A DNA stretch of 64,000 bases from Petrosia ficiformis. Lineage: Eukaryota > Porifera > Demospongiae > Haplosclerida > Petrosiidae. The notes below the pieces were generated by a model. It searched no databases, was not told the DNA's origin, and worked only from the letters and a program-made list of their open reading frames with translations. This document shows, piece after piece, positions 50,001-64,000 of this stretch; the stretch's first letter is position 1; every line of letters starts with the position of its first letter. The stretch covers positions 8,913,718 through 8,977,717 of the forward strand of contig OX345639.1 of assembly GCA_947044365.1 (NCBI GenBank), given 5' to 3'. Made by a program: the position numbers and the translations under genes.

Positions 50001-53000
50001 TTCGGGCAGTGCAGGTCGTTTCATATCTCTTTCATCATTAATATCACTAGTTATACTAGGTGTACTAAGTATACTGATATTACTATTTAGTGTGTGGACT
50101 CATAAAGAAATGTAAGTTAAGTGCAATTGTAATTAAAGTATTTAGATAGTGTAATGAGACAATGTGGCAGTAGACTAGGGAACTGCCAAGTAGAGAGAGA
50201 CACATAGCTGATTTTGCCTGGCTTAAATAGTAGACATTTGTATAGGCTTTTGTCATTGAAATGCTTTTCCTCATCCTGGCTCCAGTAGCTCAGATGATAG
50301 AGCGTCTCACTAGCAAACATAAGGTCCTAGTTCAAACCCCAGCTGGTCCAGTTTTTTTATTCTGGACATTTGTGTCTACCTTCATTTTCTCATAAGTTAC
50401 ATGTGAGTGTATTCTTAAATAATTATGTGTTATATATGATATCCATTAAACAGGTATACATATCCATCTGTATTAGTCATAGTCATGGCTTGTACTCTCT
50501 TGGTGTTAGGTAAGGTTAATATTGATCATCATTTCATGACGTTTTTATTCCTGTTCACTATTCAGCTCTAATATCTCTAATTTACGGAACTAATAGCGAC
50601 CATTATTGCAGTTCTGAGAACTTACTCGATACCTTGGATGATTACACAGTTTTCACCACTATAGCAGGTTTATATGAACAATTTATAATTTTGTAGCCAT
50701 ACTGTCATATAGGTCGTGATTATACTGTATCTCAATGTCATAATAGGTTATGATTATACTGTAACTGAAATGTCATATATATATATACATGTAGGTTATG
50801 ATTATCACTGAGGTAACCTTATGACATGATTAAATTATAATCATAACCTTATGACAGTATAATCATAACTAAGATTATGATTATACTGTCATAGGTTATG
50901 ATTATACTGTAACTTAATAATAAAGTTGAAATTCAACATATACAAAAAAGACCAGGAAGGTGCAGTTAACATTTGCCTGAGGTCATTGTGAATATGAATT
51001 GTTTGTCAGAATATCTGTTGATGTGTAAAAACACATTAGTTAATATATCCATTTTTCACATTATTTTTGTCTCGTTGTAATTAAATTATAATTATAGTAA
51101 TGTATGTCTACTGTCATTGACTCATTCCTTGTATCCAAACAGGGGCAATTTTTCATTACTGTTTCATAACTATTTCAATATGGTGGTTGGCTCATATTGC
51201 TATTATATTCATAAAAGTCGTTTTTCCTCATCAATCACAAAACATCAAAGGAGCTGGACTACAAAAATTTATCCTCATTGGAGTTATCATACTGGGTTAG
51301 TCATACATACATGTACACCACACTGCACTGGGAGTCAAACATGTTTGTGGTAACTATAATAATTATTGTTCTTGTTATTTCGTTATGTACACATATGCAA
51401 TATACAGTATATGTCAATAAAAAGTCATTATACAGTACAGTAATTACTCAGTAGTTTCATTATCACACTACAGTAGTTCAAAAGTGGTTTGACAGTAATT
51501 AGTGTACTTGTCAATTGAACACCACAGTAGTAAGACAGTAGTTACTATACTATACTGACAGTAGAACTAAGGTAATTACTGCTACTGTATGGTGACATTT
51601 TATTGACATATACTGTATATAGTCTTACTCAAGCCTAATTGTCTATGACCCTTACCTATACATGTGTGACTACGGTTATATAAAAGGCATGATTCTATAG
51701 TATGTTGAATTATTTTAATAAATCTCAGCTACAAGTCACAACAGAATAGGCGATGAGGATTGTTTTGTTTTTTTAACGAAGGCCCTAACATATACCAATC
51801 AATATGCTTAGGTACCAAATTCAGTGGGTTCCTGTGTACAAGCGGCCAAATACAATTTTTAACTGCAAAAATTAAATTGTTAAAATAACCAATATTTCAT
51901 TCTTATTGCTGATCATGTGACCTGTGACCAATCGGAGTGCAGATAATGCATCACATGATTGAACATTAAATCACTTATTGCACACTTTTGCATGCAATAA
52001 GTTAGTTATTGCACACTTTGCTCACCTCTACTAACGAAGGTGCCACACTAAAACACGTAATCATAGTAAAGTGTGTTATAACTAATTACTTATTATTATT
52101 ATCATCATAATAAGTAATAGTTAGAACACACTTTACCGTGATTACGTGTTTTAATGTAGCACGAGGGCGGGTCAATAAAGGTCGAGTTTGCATAATGCAC
52201 GAGCCGAAGGTGAGTGCGTTATGTAAACGAGACCTTTATTGACCGCCCAAGTGCTACATTGAAACACACGATGCACTGTCAAGTGTGTTCTAAGTGATTT
52301 ATTGACGATCTGGTGAACTACCACTGTTGTTGAAGCAGCTTCGTTAGTAGAGGTGAGCAAAGTGTGCAATAACTATTTATTGCACGCAAAAGTGTGCAAT
52401 AAGTGATTTAATGGTCAATCACGTCACGCAATATCTGCACTCTGATTGGCCACAGGTCACATGATCAGCAATAATTGTATATTTTTATTACTCATTTATT
52501 GGTTGGCATAAATTTCATTTTAGTTTGTCATGCAGGCTGTTGCAGCTATATACATGATGTTATTACAACATTTTGTGCACCAAGTATTACAAATGTACAC
52601 TAGAATGTTATATTATGTGTTAGCAGGTTTACAAATCTTTTTTGTTGGCTGAACTGCCAGATACAATCACTTTAAGTGGTAAAGTTACTAATTGTTGGCA
52701 TGGAATATGAATAGACAGCACTCTAATTGGCTATTATGTGTATCCATGACAACTGATTAACAACTAAATTTTAAATCCTTGCAACTCTACTAACCAATAT
52801 AATAGTTATTTTAACATGATTTTGTGTTTTAGCCGGGGACCCTTGCCATGAAGCATCACCAGATTAGTATGCTAATTATTATACCGTGTATTTAAATACA
52901 AGGATTTCACTTTCACCAAACAGTTGATTTCTACAAATATTATCTTATACTTCTCAGAGGTTTTTCATTGCATTCACCATATTCATAGTAGATTCTTCTT

Positions 53001-54452
53001 TCTTAATAACATTTCAGCCCAAAGGCCTTTAGCTAAAGAAGATCGTTGGGCTGAAATGTTTTACAGAATATTTGTTACTGTTTAACTCAACTGTGAATAT
53101 GTTTAATACATATACCTCCATCATTGATCACTAAGGTCACGTAAATTGGTTGCTATGGTAATGTCACTTCTTTAGTACACAAAACAATAATGCTTCATTA
53201 TATAATTTTTTCCAAGTTATTAAAATTAATGTTGTTTTCTCAAATGTTCTCAGGTTTAGCAATTCCTTTGCCATCAACGATAGTAGGACTGGCTGTGGAG
53301 GAGCATGAGTTTGGTATAAGGCGTTTTCCAGCTGGACTACCTGCAGCAGAGGCAGATATATATTTTTATTCTGTGATATTCTACAACTGTATTATTGTAT
53401 GTGTTGGAGTGTGTTTGATGATAACCATAGGATGGTATCTATTGAGACAAAAATGCTTTACTGTGGAGGTGAATATATAGTAAATGTAATAATGTATAGG
53501 ATATGTAGATACTTTAGGAGTAACCATTGAGTTGTGGTGTCTATATCTCAATCATATTTTAATGTCCCACATGGCCATCTCCATGATTGCTTTCCATGGG
53601 GTTGAATATATATATACATTCTTGTCACATACACGTTGTATCAGAAGTTGTGTCATTCTGTGAGGGGCTTGGTGCATGAACGAATGCATGCTCAAGTTAC
53701 AGCAGATCACCAGGATGAATAAATCTTGAAGAAAGTATATTTACCAGCTGTTGTAGCTAAAATACATAGCAAATCTCATACTGAGAGTAAGAAGAATAGA
53801 AAAGAAGTAACTATATGTAATATATATTGTTGGATTTCAGACACGAGGCAATGATTAATGGTTATTAAAAAGCAATCATAGAGATACATATATCTTGTTT
53901 GTAGGCAATTAAAGGATAAAACATTTGATCTTTATGTACAGAATAATGTAATATTATACAGCTTCCAGATTCATACTAATATTATGTGTGTGTCACATGA
54001 TGTATTTTAATTCTATAATTTATGAATTTATTTAAAATTTTCTTTTTTAACAGAACTCTTATAGACAGAACACATCAGATAAATTGGTAATGGTATACTT
54101 TGCTTCATTTGCGGTGTCTGCGACATTTTTTCTGATACAATATTCAGTTTTGAGAAAAAACTACAATAAGTTCACTGATGGCCTAGCCGAATACTTCTTC
54201 TGTGAAGCTTTGGGATATGTACCAGGTAGATGCAGCCGGGATGTGTTTGAGGATTATACCAGTCCCTACTTGGATGGCTTTACTTATATAATGATACTAC
54301 TGGTACCAGTTTCTATGTTTATCTTTGTGATTGGAAGTCGAAAATGGAAAACTGAAGAGATTTGCAAATGGAACTATGGTGTCGATTCGGAGGAAGATAA
54401 AAACTACCTCTCTGGAACAAACAAAAATTTCTCCTTCGGTACATCCGAGTGA
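44100..54452 (+). CDS. Frizzled-like seven-transmembrane receptor with cysteine-rich domain
   Basis: Ten exons: 44100-44282, 46471-46506, 46994-47291, 49425-49634, 49889-50111, 50454-50509, 50566-50667, 51143-51295, 53254-53468 and 54054-54452. They total 1875 nt (624 aa) with closing phases. Residues about 34-60 are a hydrophobic signal-anchor-like span after a charged N-terminus. Exons 3-4 encode a ten-cysteine ectodomain (CAAEVYTGSIC; FLCQYLFPLINC; EECNRIATTIC), the count and layout expected of a Frizzled CRD. Seven hydrophobic spans follow, including FHYCFITISIWWLAHIAIIF, which resembles class F helix 3. The protein probably sits in the plasma membrane and binds an extracellular ligand. 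It lacks a clear KTxxxW Dishevelled-binding motif after helix 7 (it has KTEEICKW), so canonical Wnt signalling is uncertain. Another class of sponge 7TM receptor is possible. Confidence 0.75.
45481..46060. repeat. 120-bp minisatellite with a 240-bp higher-order period
   Basis: Nearly five 120-bp units lie in intron 1 of the Frizzled-like gene. Because 120 is a multiple of three, one frame stays open for 182 codons and reads as repeated 40-residue units (ATCCLMVATYYFLP core). Two sites alternate strictly between units (TCT/TCC in FYF/FHF, and GCC/GAC in QVA/QVD), showing that dimers of the unit were amplified. Confidence 0.85.
46707..46862 (+). repeat. tRNA-derived SINE-like element (family 2, copy 2)
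   Basis: The body GAGAGACACAAAGCTGAATT and the tRNA-like part (46785-46858, GCTCCAGTAGCTCAGATGAT) match the copies at 26376 and 50197. The anticodon stem is mispaired, so it is not a functional tRNA. Confidence 0.7.
49744..49811. repeat. Perfect 29-bp-arm hairpin in a Frizzled-like intron
   Basis: The left arm AGGAGCCCATAATGACATTG-ACCAGAAAG is matched exactly by its reverse complement after a 10-nt loop. It lies in the short intron 49635-49888. The arms have no bulges, unlike most microRNA precursors. Confidence 0.8.
50197..50356 (+). repeat. tRNA-derived SINE-like element (family 2, copy 3)
   Basis: The body (AGACACATAGCTGATTTTGC) and tRNA-like part (50279-50349) match the other two copies. 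A short insertion is present in the body, and a base is missing in the T arm. Confidence 0.7.
51862..52825. repeat. Nested inverted-repeat elements in a Frizzled-like intron
   Basis: An outer element (ends ACTGCAAAAATTAAATTGTT and, on the right, ATAGTTATTTTAACATG) is interrupted by a large inverted repeat, 51904-52475. The inner arms run from GCTGATCATGTGACCTGTG to CACAGGTCACATGATCAGC and include TTGCACACTTTGCTCACCTC. A central hairpin surrounds ACTTATTATTATTATCATC. The interior is non-coding. Confidence 0.75.
53565..53905. repeat. Copy of the GGCCCGTAGGGC repeat family
   Basis: Phrases ATGATTGCTTTCCATGGGGT, a degenerate GTTGTATCAGAAGTTGTGTC and AGAGATACATATATCTTGTT align with 10301-10790 and 37976-38880. 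It lies in the last Frizzled-like intron. Confidence 0.6.
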
Positions 54453-54623
54453 ACTTACATGTTAGACGTTTCCTTTAAGTTATTAATTAGCACAAATCTT
54501 TCATTAAATTGTTGAATTGGGTTTTAATAGTTAATATATAATATGTATAACACTGAAGACGTTGTGGTATGCACTTCCTTTCTTTAATTCTATAATTATT
54601 AAAATTTTAATAATAATTACTAT

Positions 54624-57600
54624 TTATTTACAAGTTTTAATAAAACCTTTCTTAAGAAGTAAGTTATAAATCCTTCTAGTTTTGTTTACATCAATTCTAC
54701 ATAGTTTCCTGGCATCCATTAATCTAATGTAACCCAGCTTCTTGTACTCTGCTAGTATTTGGTTTTTACAGTGACAATACACATCTGGAAACACTCTGTG
54801 TGTTGAACACAGCTGTAGAACAGCAAATCAAAGATCTGTTGATATATTCAGAGTGACTTACATCTTTTTCGTCATCATCCAATAGATCGACACCAGGTGA
54901 TAAAGTAATGTCCAGTGGAGTGACAGAAGGGCGCTGTTTCTGAGATAATGAGTCAGTGCTAAGAGAACAAGGATACAGATAATGATAATTACAAATACAT
55001 GTACAAATACATGTACGAATTTTATTACCTCAAGAGATTTGCTTTAAGAAAAAATGATTCCTGCAGTGGAAGATTTCTGTTTATCAAAGCAATGAAATTG
55101 TGATATTAATTACCTCTTCTTTCTGAATTTTATTAAAAGCTTTGATCTTTTTTTCTTTCATTTTCTCTCTCCTCTTTTTAAGTCTCTCATATACATCCAT
55201 ACCTGGGAATGGAGAGATGGAGAGATGGATGAACGAGTTGATGGATGGATGGATGAATGAGTCAATGGATGAATGGATGGATAGATCGACAAGTGAATGG
55301 ATGAGTTGATGGATGGATGGATGGATGGATGGATGGATGGAAGAGTGGATGTGGAAGGATAGATCGACAAGTGAATGGATGAGTTGATGGATGGATGGGT
55401 CGATGGATGAAAGAGTAACTGTGGAAGGTGGATGGCTAAGTGGATGGATAGATCGACAAGTGAATGGCTAAGTCGATGGATGAGTTGATGGATGAACGAG
55501 TCGATGGATGGATGGATGAATGTGGAAAGTAGATGGCTAAGTGGATGGATAGATCGACGAGTGAATGGATGAGTTGATGGATAGATGAGTAGGAGTGGGT
55601 GTGGATGGATAATTAGATGGATGGATGGATGAGTGGACAGATGAGTGGGACTGAATAGATGATGGATGGATAACTGACCAGAAAGAAATGCTGGTTTAGT
55701 TATTCTAAAAAGAGAAACAAATCAAAAATATAATATTTCATACTCTTTAATGTTTTAAGACCAAGTCTTCGATAATTCTGCAATTTATTGATTTTTTCTT
55801 TCAATTGTAGTTCATCTGCAATACAGTTGCAAATACAGTTAGTTGATGGAGATTTGGTGTTTTACGCAAACTAACACAAGAAACTCTGTTCAAGTTTCTT
55901 TCCTTGATGAGAAGTTTGAAACTTTAAAAAAGATTTAGTAGCTCTCTTTACTTGTCTTAATGAAGGAGAGAAACTTAAAACAAGAGGGACTATTCTACTC
56001 ACTTACTGTTCAGTTAAACTTAACATCTTTTCATGACCTATATAAATAAATATTAATTTAATCTCGTTGCTGAATATTACAAATTAATTCACCTAACAAG
56101 TGATATATGTTAATCAGACCATGTTCTTTCACAATCCTGTAAACGAAAAAATGACTATGAAATTATTCCATTTCTAGCATTAACAAACTTCTTAATTCTA
56201 TCTCTTTCTATCAATCGTCTCCAGTAACTATCAACCATAGCTAACACAAGATGCTTCATTAGTTCATCTTCTTCCTGGTCTACAGAGGATTCATCTCCCA
56301 GTATAAGTGAAGTTACAGTCAAACATTTCTCAGCACCATTATCAGGCTCCTGTCAGCAAATATTCTCAATATATAATATTACAAGTCACAATAATTATCT
56401 TCTATCTTAATAACATAATTATAGTGTGATAAATTAAGTATACTCTACATGTATGTACATGTATATGTTCCGTGCAATGGCAATCTGCAGATTAGCATGC
56501 ATTATGTGGATTTTCAGTTTGCACAACACAATCTGTAGATTACGCAAATTCCCACATTGCATGGAAGATATATACCCATATCATTTCTTGGCTATAGTGT
56601 GTGATATGTAATTACATTTTTAATAAACACATTTGTTACTATTTCTTCCCATGAAATATTCACAGGATAATTTCAAAGTGAAGTTACATAAGCTTATGTA
56701 ATGAAATTTAATATGGCAGACACGAAATACAATAATTATAGTTTGTTATTACAAAGACCCTTATGTATGCACGTACTACATGTACCTATGTGATCAACAA
56801 AATTCCACTGTAGTAAAATAGTACAATAAATTTGAAAGAAATACACTATAGAATACTAGTGGCCTATGGGATGTACTAATGGCCTATTGGTTTAAGTGCT
56901 GGCCTGCAATTGGAAGATTGCAGGTTCGAGCCCCCCTAAGTGCAGGCTTTTTTGCCCTTGAGTATACTCAGCTCCACCCTCAAAATGAGGAGATGTTTGT
57001 CACAGCATCCTTTGGAGGGGATGTAAAGTCATTGCTCCTGGTAATATTTGCAACTCCAGCTTCCTCTAAAATTAAATACTACTGATTTAGAGGTCAGCAT
57101 GAGTGTGAACAGACTTTAGTCAGTAATTTTGTACACAAAATCACTGGTATCCAGAAGGAGCTATCAGAAAGCTCCTTGATACCAAATTTTTAGTGAAAAA
57201 TAGTGGCCATTTAAAAAGGTATAAACAATATTTTGTCTCTTTTTCCAAATGGTGTCACATATTATTAATAAACTCACCACTTCAAAATCATCTCTTAAAG
57301 GATTATAATGAGGAATCTCATTTCCCGGATAGTTCATACTAAAAAAGTCATGTATGTCATGTGATTCATCACATGATTCTGTAGTTGAAGACAATTCTTG
57401 TATATTAGTATCTAAAAAGCATAGAATACGATGTATAGTTTGATCAATCATACTATATTACCTGTTACTGTACTATTCAAATAGTACTGATGATAATGTT
57501 GTGAACATTCTGTAATCAATTTACAAAAGGAAGATGTAATGTATACCGACTGCTTGCCAATAAATCATAAAAAGACAATTACAAACCTAACAGTGAAATC

Positions 57601-58528
57601 ACAAACACAATTAATTAACTCATAACTCATGAATCAATTGATTATCCATATAGGGATTCTATTTGTAGACATTGCCCAAACCGTAATATTTATACAAACA
57701 CAATAATGTCATTCTTCTAATATATATAACCATGACAATCCCTTGTACTATATACCATACCATATAAATACATAATTAATCATATCTATTCACTATAAAG
57801 ATATGAATCGTTGCTAAGGACCATCATTGTTTAGTTAATGAGTCTAGCAAAAAAGAACCCATTTTGAATAAAACAGCATATGTATGGAAGTATGTACGTA
57901 TGTATGTACGTATGTATGTATGTATGTACGTATGTATGTACATAATACTACATATGTATGTATGTATAATTTTATATGCATTTATGTACGTATGTATGTA
58001 TATACATATACAAGTAAGTATGTACATGTATGTATGTAACTACGTACATGTATCTATGTGTGTATACATGTTGCTTGTATCAGTTGTATGTATTGTATGT
58101 ATGAATGTGTGTATGCATGAATGTGTGTATTTATGTTTGTATATATGTATGTATGTATGGTGTGTGTGAATGTACATTAGTGTTGTTTTAGGGTTTTATT
58201 AATTTCGAGTTTTTCGCGAAAACTGATAAACTGTGAAAATAATAGTCACGTCCACCACACGTGAGCATCTTTGGTGAACGCACAGGACGTCCATTGAAGT
58301 AATCTAAATTGAAGATGTCTCTATATATCTATTCTTATACTAACTGATGGAACTGATTAATTCAACATGAACTAACCTTGAGGTGATTTGTTAAGTTGGT
58401 CACCAATGGAGTCCCTGTATGAATTAATACAAAGCGTGAAAAGAAAAATATTCATAGCATACCAATTTCCATAGCCATTTTCCTCAATAGCAGTTAATAG
58501 TCGTAATTCTTGCTCTCCATTCCATCCT
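54624..58528 (-). CDS. TADA2B: TADA2B-like transcriptional adaptor (SAGA complex), 5' end incomplete
   Basis: Exons recognised: 58528-58463, 58414-58377, 57509-57462, 57411-57278, 56349-56189, 56136-56093, 56037-56007, 55815-55744, 55202-55114, 55060-55029, 54958-54862 and 54812-54624. The order of domains is a SANT/Myb segment ([20 protein letters not shown]...[11 protein letters not shown]), the ADA2 signature [17 protein letters not shown], a basic helix [19 protein letters not shown], a [15 protein letters not shown] coiled region, and a C-terminal SWIRM domain ([20 protein letters not shown]). ADA2B links the Gcn5 acetyltransferase to SAGA. All phases close except the 56007/55815 junction, which is unresolved. 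The N-terminal ZZ finger expected before the SANT segment was not found, so the true start is unknown. Confidence 0.82.
55205..55680. repeat. GGAT-type microsatellite/minisatellite
   Basis: Imperfect (GGAT)n with GAGTTGATGGATGGAT and GATAGATCGACAAGTGAATG higher-order units fills most of the TADA2B-like intron 55203-55743. Confidence 0.85.
56876..57092 (+). repeat. tRNA-derived SINE-like element (family 3)
   Basis: It begins GGCCTATTGGTTTAAGTGCT (A-box-like) and has a B-box-like GGTTCGAGCCC at about 56930. A 3' body with GGAGGGGATGTAAAGTC follows. The tRNA-like part folds poorly. It lies in the intron between TADA2B-like exons 57278 and 56349. Confidence 0.55.
57880..58165. repeat. GTAT microsatellite
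   Basis: Imperfect tandem GTAT/GTAC units produce stop-free frames in both directions but no gene. It occupies the TADA2B-like intron 57510-58376. Confidence 0.9.
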
Positions 58529-58604
58529 CTGCAAAAGAGGGGTTGATCCATTTAGCAACACCTCCACGTGGTCGTGGTTAACCACACCTCCCCACACACG
58601 TGGT
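58529..58604. promoter_or_regulatory. Compact divergent gap between TADA2B-like gene and MRPL40
   Basis: Two CACGTG E-boxes occur at 58565-58570 and 58597-58602. The gap is only 76 bp. Because the TADA2B-like start and possibly an MRPL40 5' exon are unresolved, this could instead be intronic on either strand. Confidence 0.4.
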
Positions 58605-60785
58605 ATGTCTCTATCTCTTTCTTGTTTTTGTCTCTCTTGCAGAGTGGTTATCAGGAACACATTAATACCATGTGTTTCATTAGTACCTTTCAGAGGAAAA
58701 AAGAAAGTTGCTAAAAAGAAAATGAAAACAAAGAAAGAACTTCAAAGGTTTGTGTGTTGTAGTGTATATATATTCTTTATCCTCTTTCCCTAGGGAAGCC
58801 ATGAAGGACTACATCAAAGGTCTTGAGTTGGAGAAACAGGCTGAAGAAGCTGTTATGAAAGTAGCAAAACAGGGAGAACCTCTTGATCCTGAAATGTTGA
58901 ATCCTGCACGGAAGAGGCAACGACTTGAAGTATGTAATAAGTTGTCCTCGTGGGTTTGACGTTTGATAGGGAGGGGGATATTGTTAATGGTGAAGTTTGG
59001 CTCTGCACAGGCAAATCAAATTCATTAGATTGTGTAACAGGGCGGGAAATAAGTCTACAAAATCCGGTGAGCAACTTTGTCACCAGTGCTCACCACAGTA
59101 CAACTAGCATGCATTGTCATGTCAAAATCTGGTGCTCCTTAAACTAATTTTGGTGCTCAAATGAGCACTGGAGCACTGTTATTTCCCACTCTGTCGTGTA
59201 ATGTAAATTCAATCATGATATTAAACATTGAGGCTACTGAACATTTCACCATACACTATTTCTGCAAATAACAAAGAATTATATGTGTCTATGACTTTCA
59301 TTGATGGTATTCTCTCCACTTGAGTAAGATAGAAACTTCATTAGTTACAGAAAGACAGCAAAATGAGTGTTAAAAGTTCAGAAGTTTTCTGTTATTTTTG
59401 ATCTGCATAATTTTGTGCAGAGCCAAACTTGATAAATAACAGTTTAATGACTTTAATCATATGTCACCTTCCTGTTGAACATCTGGCCTAGGGTTGGGTA
59501 TATTGCATATATCACAATATCAATTGCTGCTAATCATATCGCATAATTTTGTTCTGGCGATATTATCGCAATGCCAAAATATTGTCTTACTACAATTAAA
59601 TAGTACACAGTAATTATAGCAGTTGATAAATACTTTAACACTAGTCTGGAGTCATATGTTCTCAAAACAAAGATCAGAAGCATTATCTTTTTAAAAATGA
59701 GCCTATTTTTGTTACCATAGACAGTATCCATGAGTAGTTGCAATAATCACACAACGTAATTTTCGATATCACCAAACCCTAAATATGTCCCATAAGACTA
59801 GTAATAAATGTATCATGGTGTATGTTGTAATACATTCATTTTCTTTAGATAAGTGAAGAAGAAAAGGAGAGACATTTTTTAATGGTGAAGGAATGGACCA
59901 GATATAAAATGGAAGATCACAAGCTAGTATGTGATGTCACTGGTAACAGTCAATTAGGTTAACCCCCCCTCAAGAAAGATGCTGGGAACAAATTGTTCTC
60001 AAATACAGAAATTATGAAGTTGCAAGATATTGCATCACACAATGGTTGACTATAATTATATAGCCACACCAATAATAATTAGTTGTCTCCGGACCCTTCC
60101 TATCCGTCTTTCTGCAAGGGGTGTGGCTATGGCAGACTAAGTCAATTGCAGTCGGTTGATCATGTAATGATGCCTTAACACTGGTTCACATAATGACACA
60201 AAGCCTGGCATTTCTTTGTGTTGTGTTGTAAACATTATGCATCTCCTTCAATGTCATCAGACAAAAACGTGTGCAAGGATAGGATCTGATTCTATCTTTG
60301 TCCAATTGCATTAGCTGCTGCATTGCGTTTGACCAATTAGTTTTCAGAATTTTATCACAACACAGCAGAGACAATGCAAGGCATTTTGTGAACTCAGCCT
60401 TACGTGTTCAATGGATCAATCGAGTTTTTTAATCTTTTAGTGGAGTTAGTGGATTATGGTCATCCATTTAAAATGTGATTGGTACAAGACCAGCTACAAA
60501 GACCAATTTTTTTAGAAAGGAATTTGCACACTAAGAGTCAATGATCTCTGTTAATATGTTAATCTAAATTCAAATATTGTGTATCATTATCTGTAGGCTT
60601 TACGACAATTACAAGGAATGATGTTTGCAAGAGATCAAGCATTAAGAGAACTTAGAAAAGTCTCATTGCAACTCTATATAAAATCAACAGAAACAAGAAA
60701 TGACTTGTTTCCATTTGAGAGAGTGGGGCCAACATTCACACCACGTTTGGCGGAGTATGTACCTCCAGAACTAGAAGATAGTTGA
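58605..60785 (+). CDS. MRPL40: Mitochondrial large-subunit ribosomal protein mL40
   Basis: Four exons: 58605-58747, 58794-58929, 59849-59926 and 60597-60785. They total 546 nt (181 aa) with closing phases and a TGA stop. The N-terminus is hydrophobic and basic without acidic residues, as in a mitochondrial presequence, then KKKVAKKKMKTKKELQR. The core ISEEEKERHFLMVKEWTRYK and the C-terminal LFPFERVGPTFTPRLAEYVP match mL40 (human protein about 206 aa). The product should be a structural protein of the mitoribosome large subunit. The ATG at 58605 lies before a pyrimidine-rich CTCTTGCAG tract, so an alternative is that this tract is a splice acceptor and the first exon lies upstream. It ends tail-to-tail with PSMA3, 111 bp away. 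Confidence 0.85.
58930..59848. other. MRPL40 intron 2
   Basis: The intron is non-coding apart from short chance frames. It holds a dispersed repeat related to the GATAATATTGG family (about 59486-59780). Nothing else is recognised. Confidence 0.6.
60181..60403. repeat. MITE with GTTCACATAATGA ends (second copy)
   Basis: The left end GGTTCACATAATGACACAAAGCC and the inverted right end GGCATTTTGTGAAC match the family seen at 25881-26103. It lies in MRPL40 intron 3. Confidence 0.7.
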
Positions 60786-60896
60786 TTCTTGTGTATGTTA
60801 TATCATGAAATTACTAATTTATAAATGTTACTGCACCCTTGTACTACTAGATCATGAATTATTAAAATTATAATTGTTTTCCAAAAAGCTTCTATT
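60786..60896. other. Tail-to-tail gap MRPL40/PSMA3
   Basis: Only 111 bp lie between the two stop codons, so both 3' UTRs must be very short or overlap. The spacer is AT-rich. Confidence 0.7.

Positions 60897-64000
<3,104 letters not shown>

Noticed and set aside
55815..56007. Resolved splice junction between the TADA2B-like exons HEKML... and ELQLKEK...
   Set aside because: The obvious donor and acceptor create a stop. An alternative donor inside the first exon would restore frame but is weak, so I left the junction open.
57864..58169. 101-aa frame rich in Tyr/Met/Val
   Set aside because: It is a translation of GTAT repeats in a TADA2B-like intron.

Overview
This is a eukaryotic, animal-type nuclear window. 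It is AT-rich, genes are packed tightly, most introns are short (about 50-100 nt) with GT-AG borders, larger introns are full of small repeat elements, and every recognisable protein is metazoan-like. The style (compact head-to-head and tail-to-tail genes, HELZ2-like paralogues, a divergent Frizzled-like receptor) suggests an early-branching animal, most likely a demosponge such as Amphimedon. That species call is an inference and was not checked by any search.

Layout. (1) 41-12428, minus: HELZ2-like gene A, running off the left edge. It encodes an N-terminal Cys/CCCH finger region, two MOV10/HELZ-type helicase modules in tandem and an RNB (RNase II-type) exonuclease domain. A third, Upf1-type helicase is expected outside the window. 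(2) 12429-14498: gap holding foldback repeats and an orphan copy of a WD40 exon. (3) 14499-22148, minus: complete HELZ2-like gene B (18 exons, about 2010 aa), a tandem paralogue of A that has lost helicase 2 and the RNB catalytic core in one in-frame deletion but keeps helicase 1 and the C-terminal Upf1-type helicase. (4) 22275-29186, plus: a small WD40-repeat protein (about 346 aa), divergent from gene B. (5) 29825-43955, minus: CEP170-like FHA-domain protein (about 724 aa). (6) 44100-54452, plus: Frizzled-like receptor with a ten-cysteine ectodomain and seven membrane spans (about 624 aa), divergent from the CEP170-like gene with 144 bp between ATGs. (7) 54624-58528, minus: TADA2B-like SAGA adaptor (SANT plus SWIRM), with its ZZ finger not found. 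(8) 58605-60785, plus: mitochondrial ribosomal protein mL40 (MRPL40). (9) 60897-64000, minus: proteasome subunit alpha-7 (PSMA3), running off the right edge.

I rebuilt exon structures by hand. Reading phase was tracked across every junction and closes for all genes except one TADA2B-like junction. Protein lengths are sums of these exons.

Repeats dominate introns and gaps: terminal-inverted-repeat MITE-like elements, foldbacks, three tRNA-derived families, minisatellites (40, 66, 120 and about 182 bp units) and microsatellites. The most unusual content is the HELZ2-like pair. Gene A combines helicase-helicase-RNB and probably a third helicase in one polypeptide. Its helicase modules arose by internal duplication with shared intron positions, and gene B is a nuclease-less remodelled sister. 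No operon-like or prokaryotic systems, CRISPR arrays or convincing stand-alone tRNA genes were seen.
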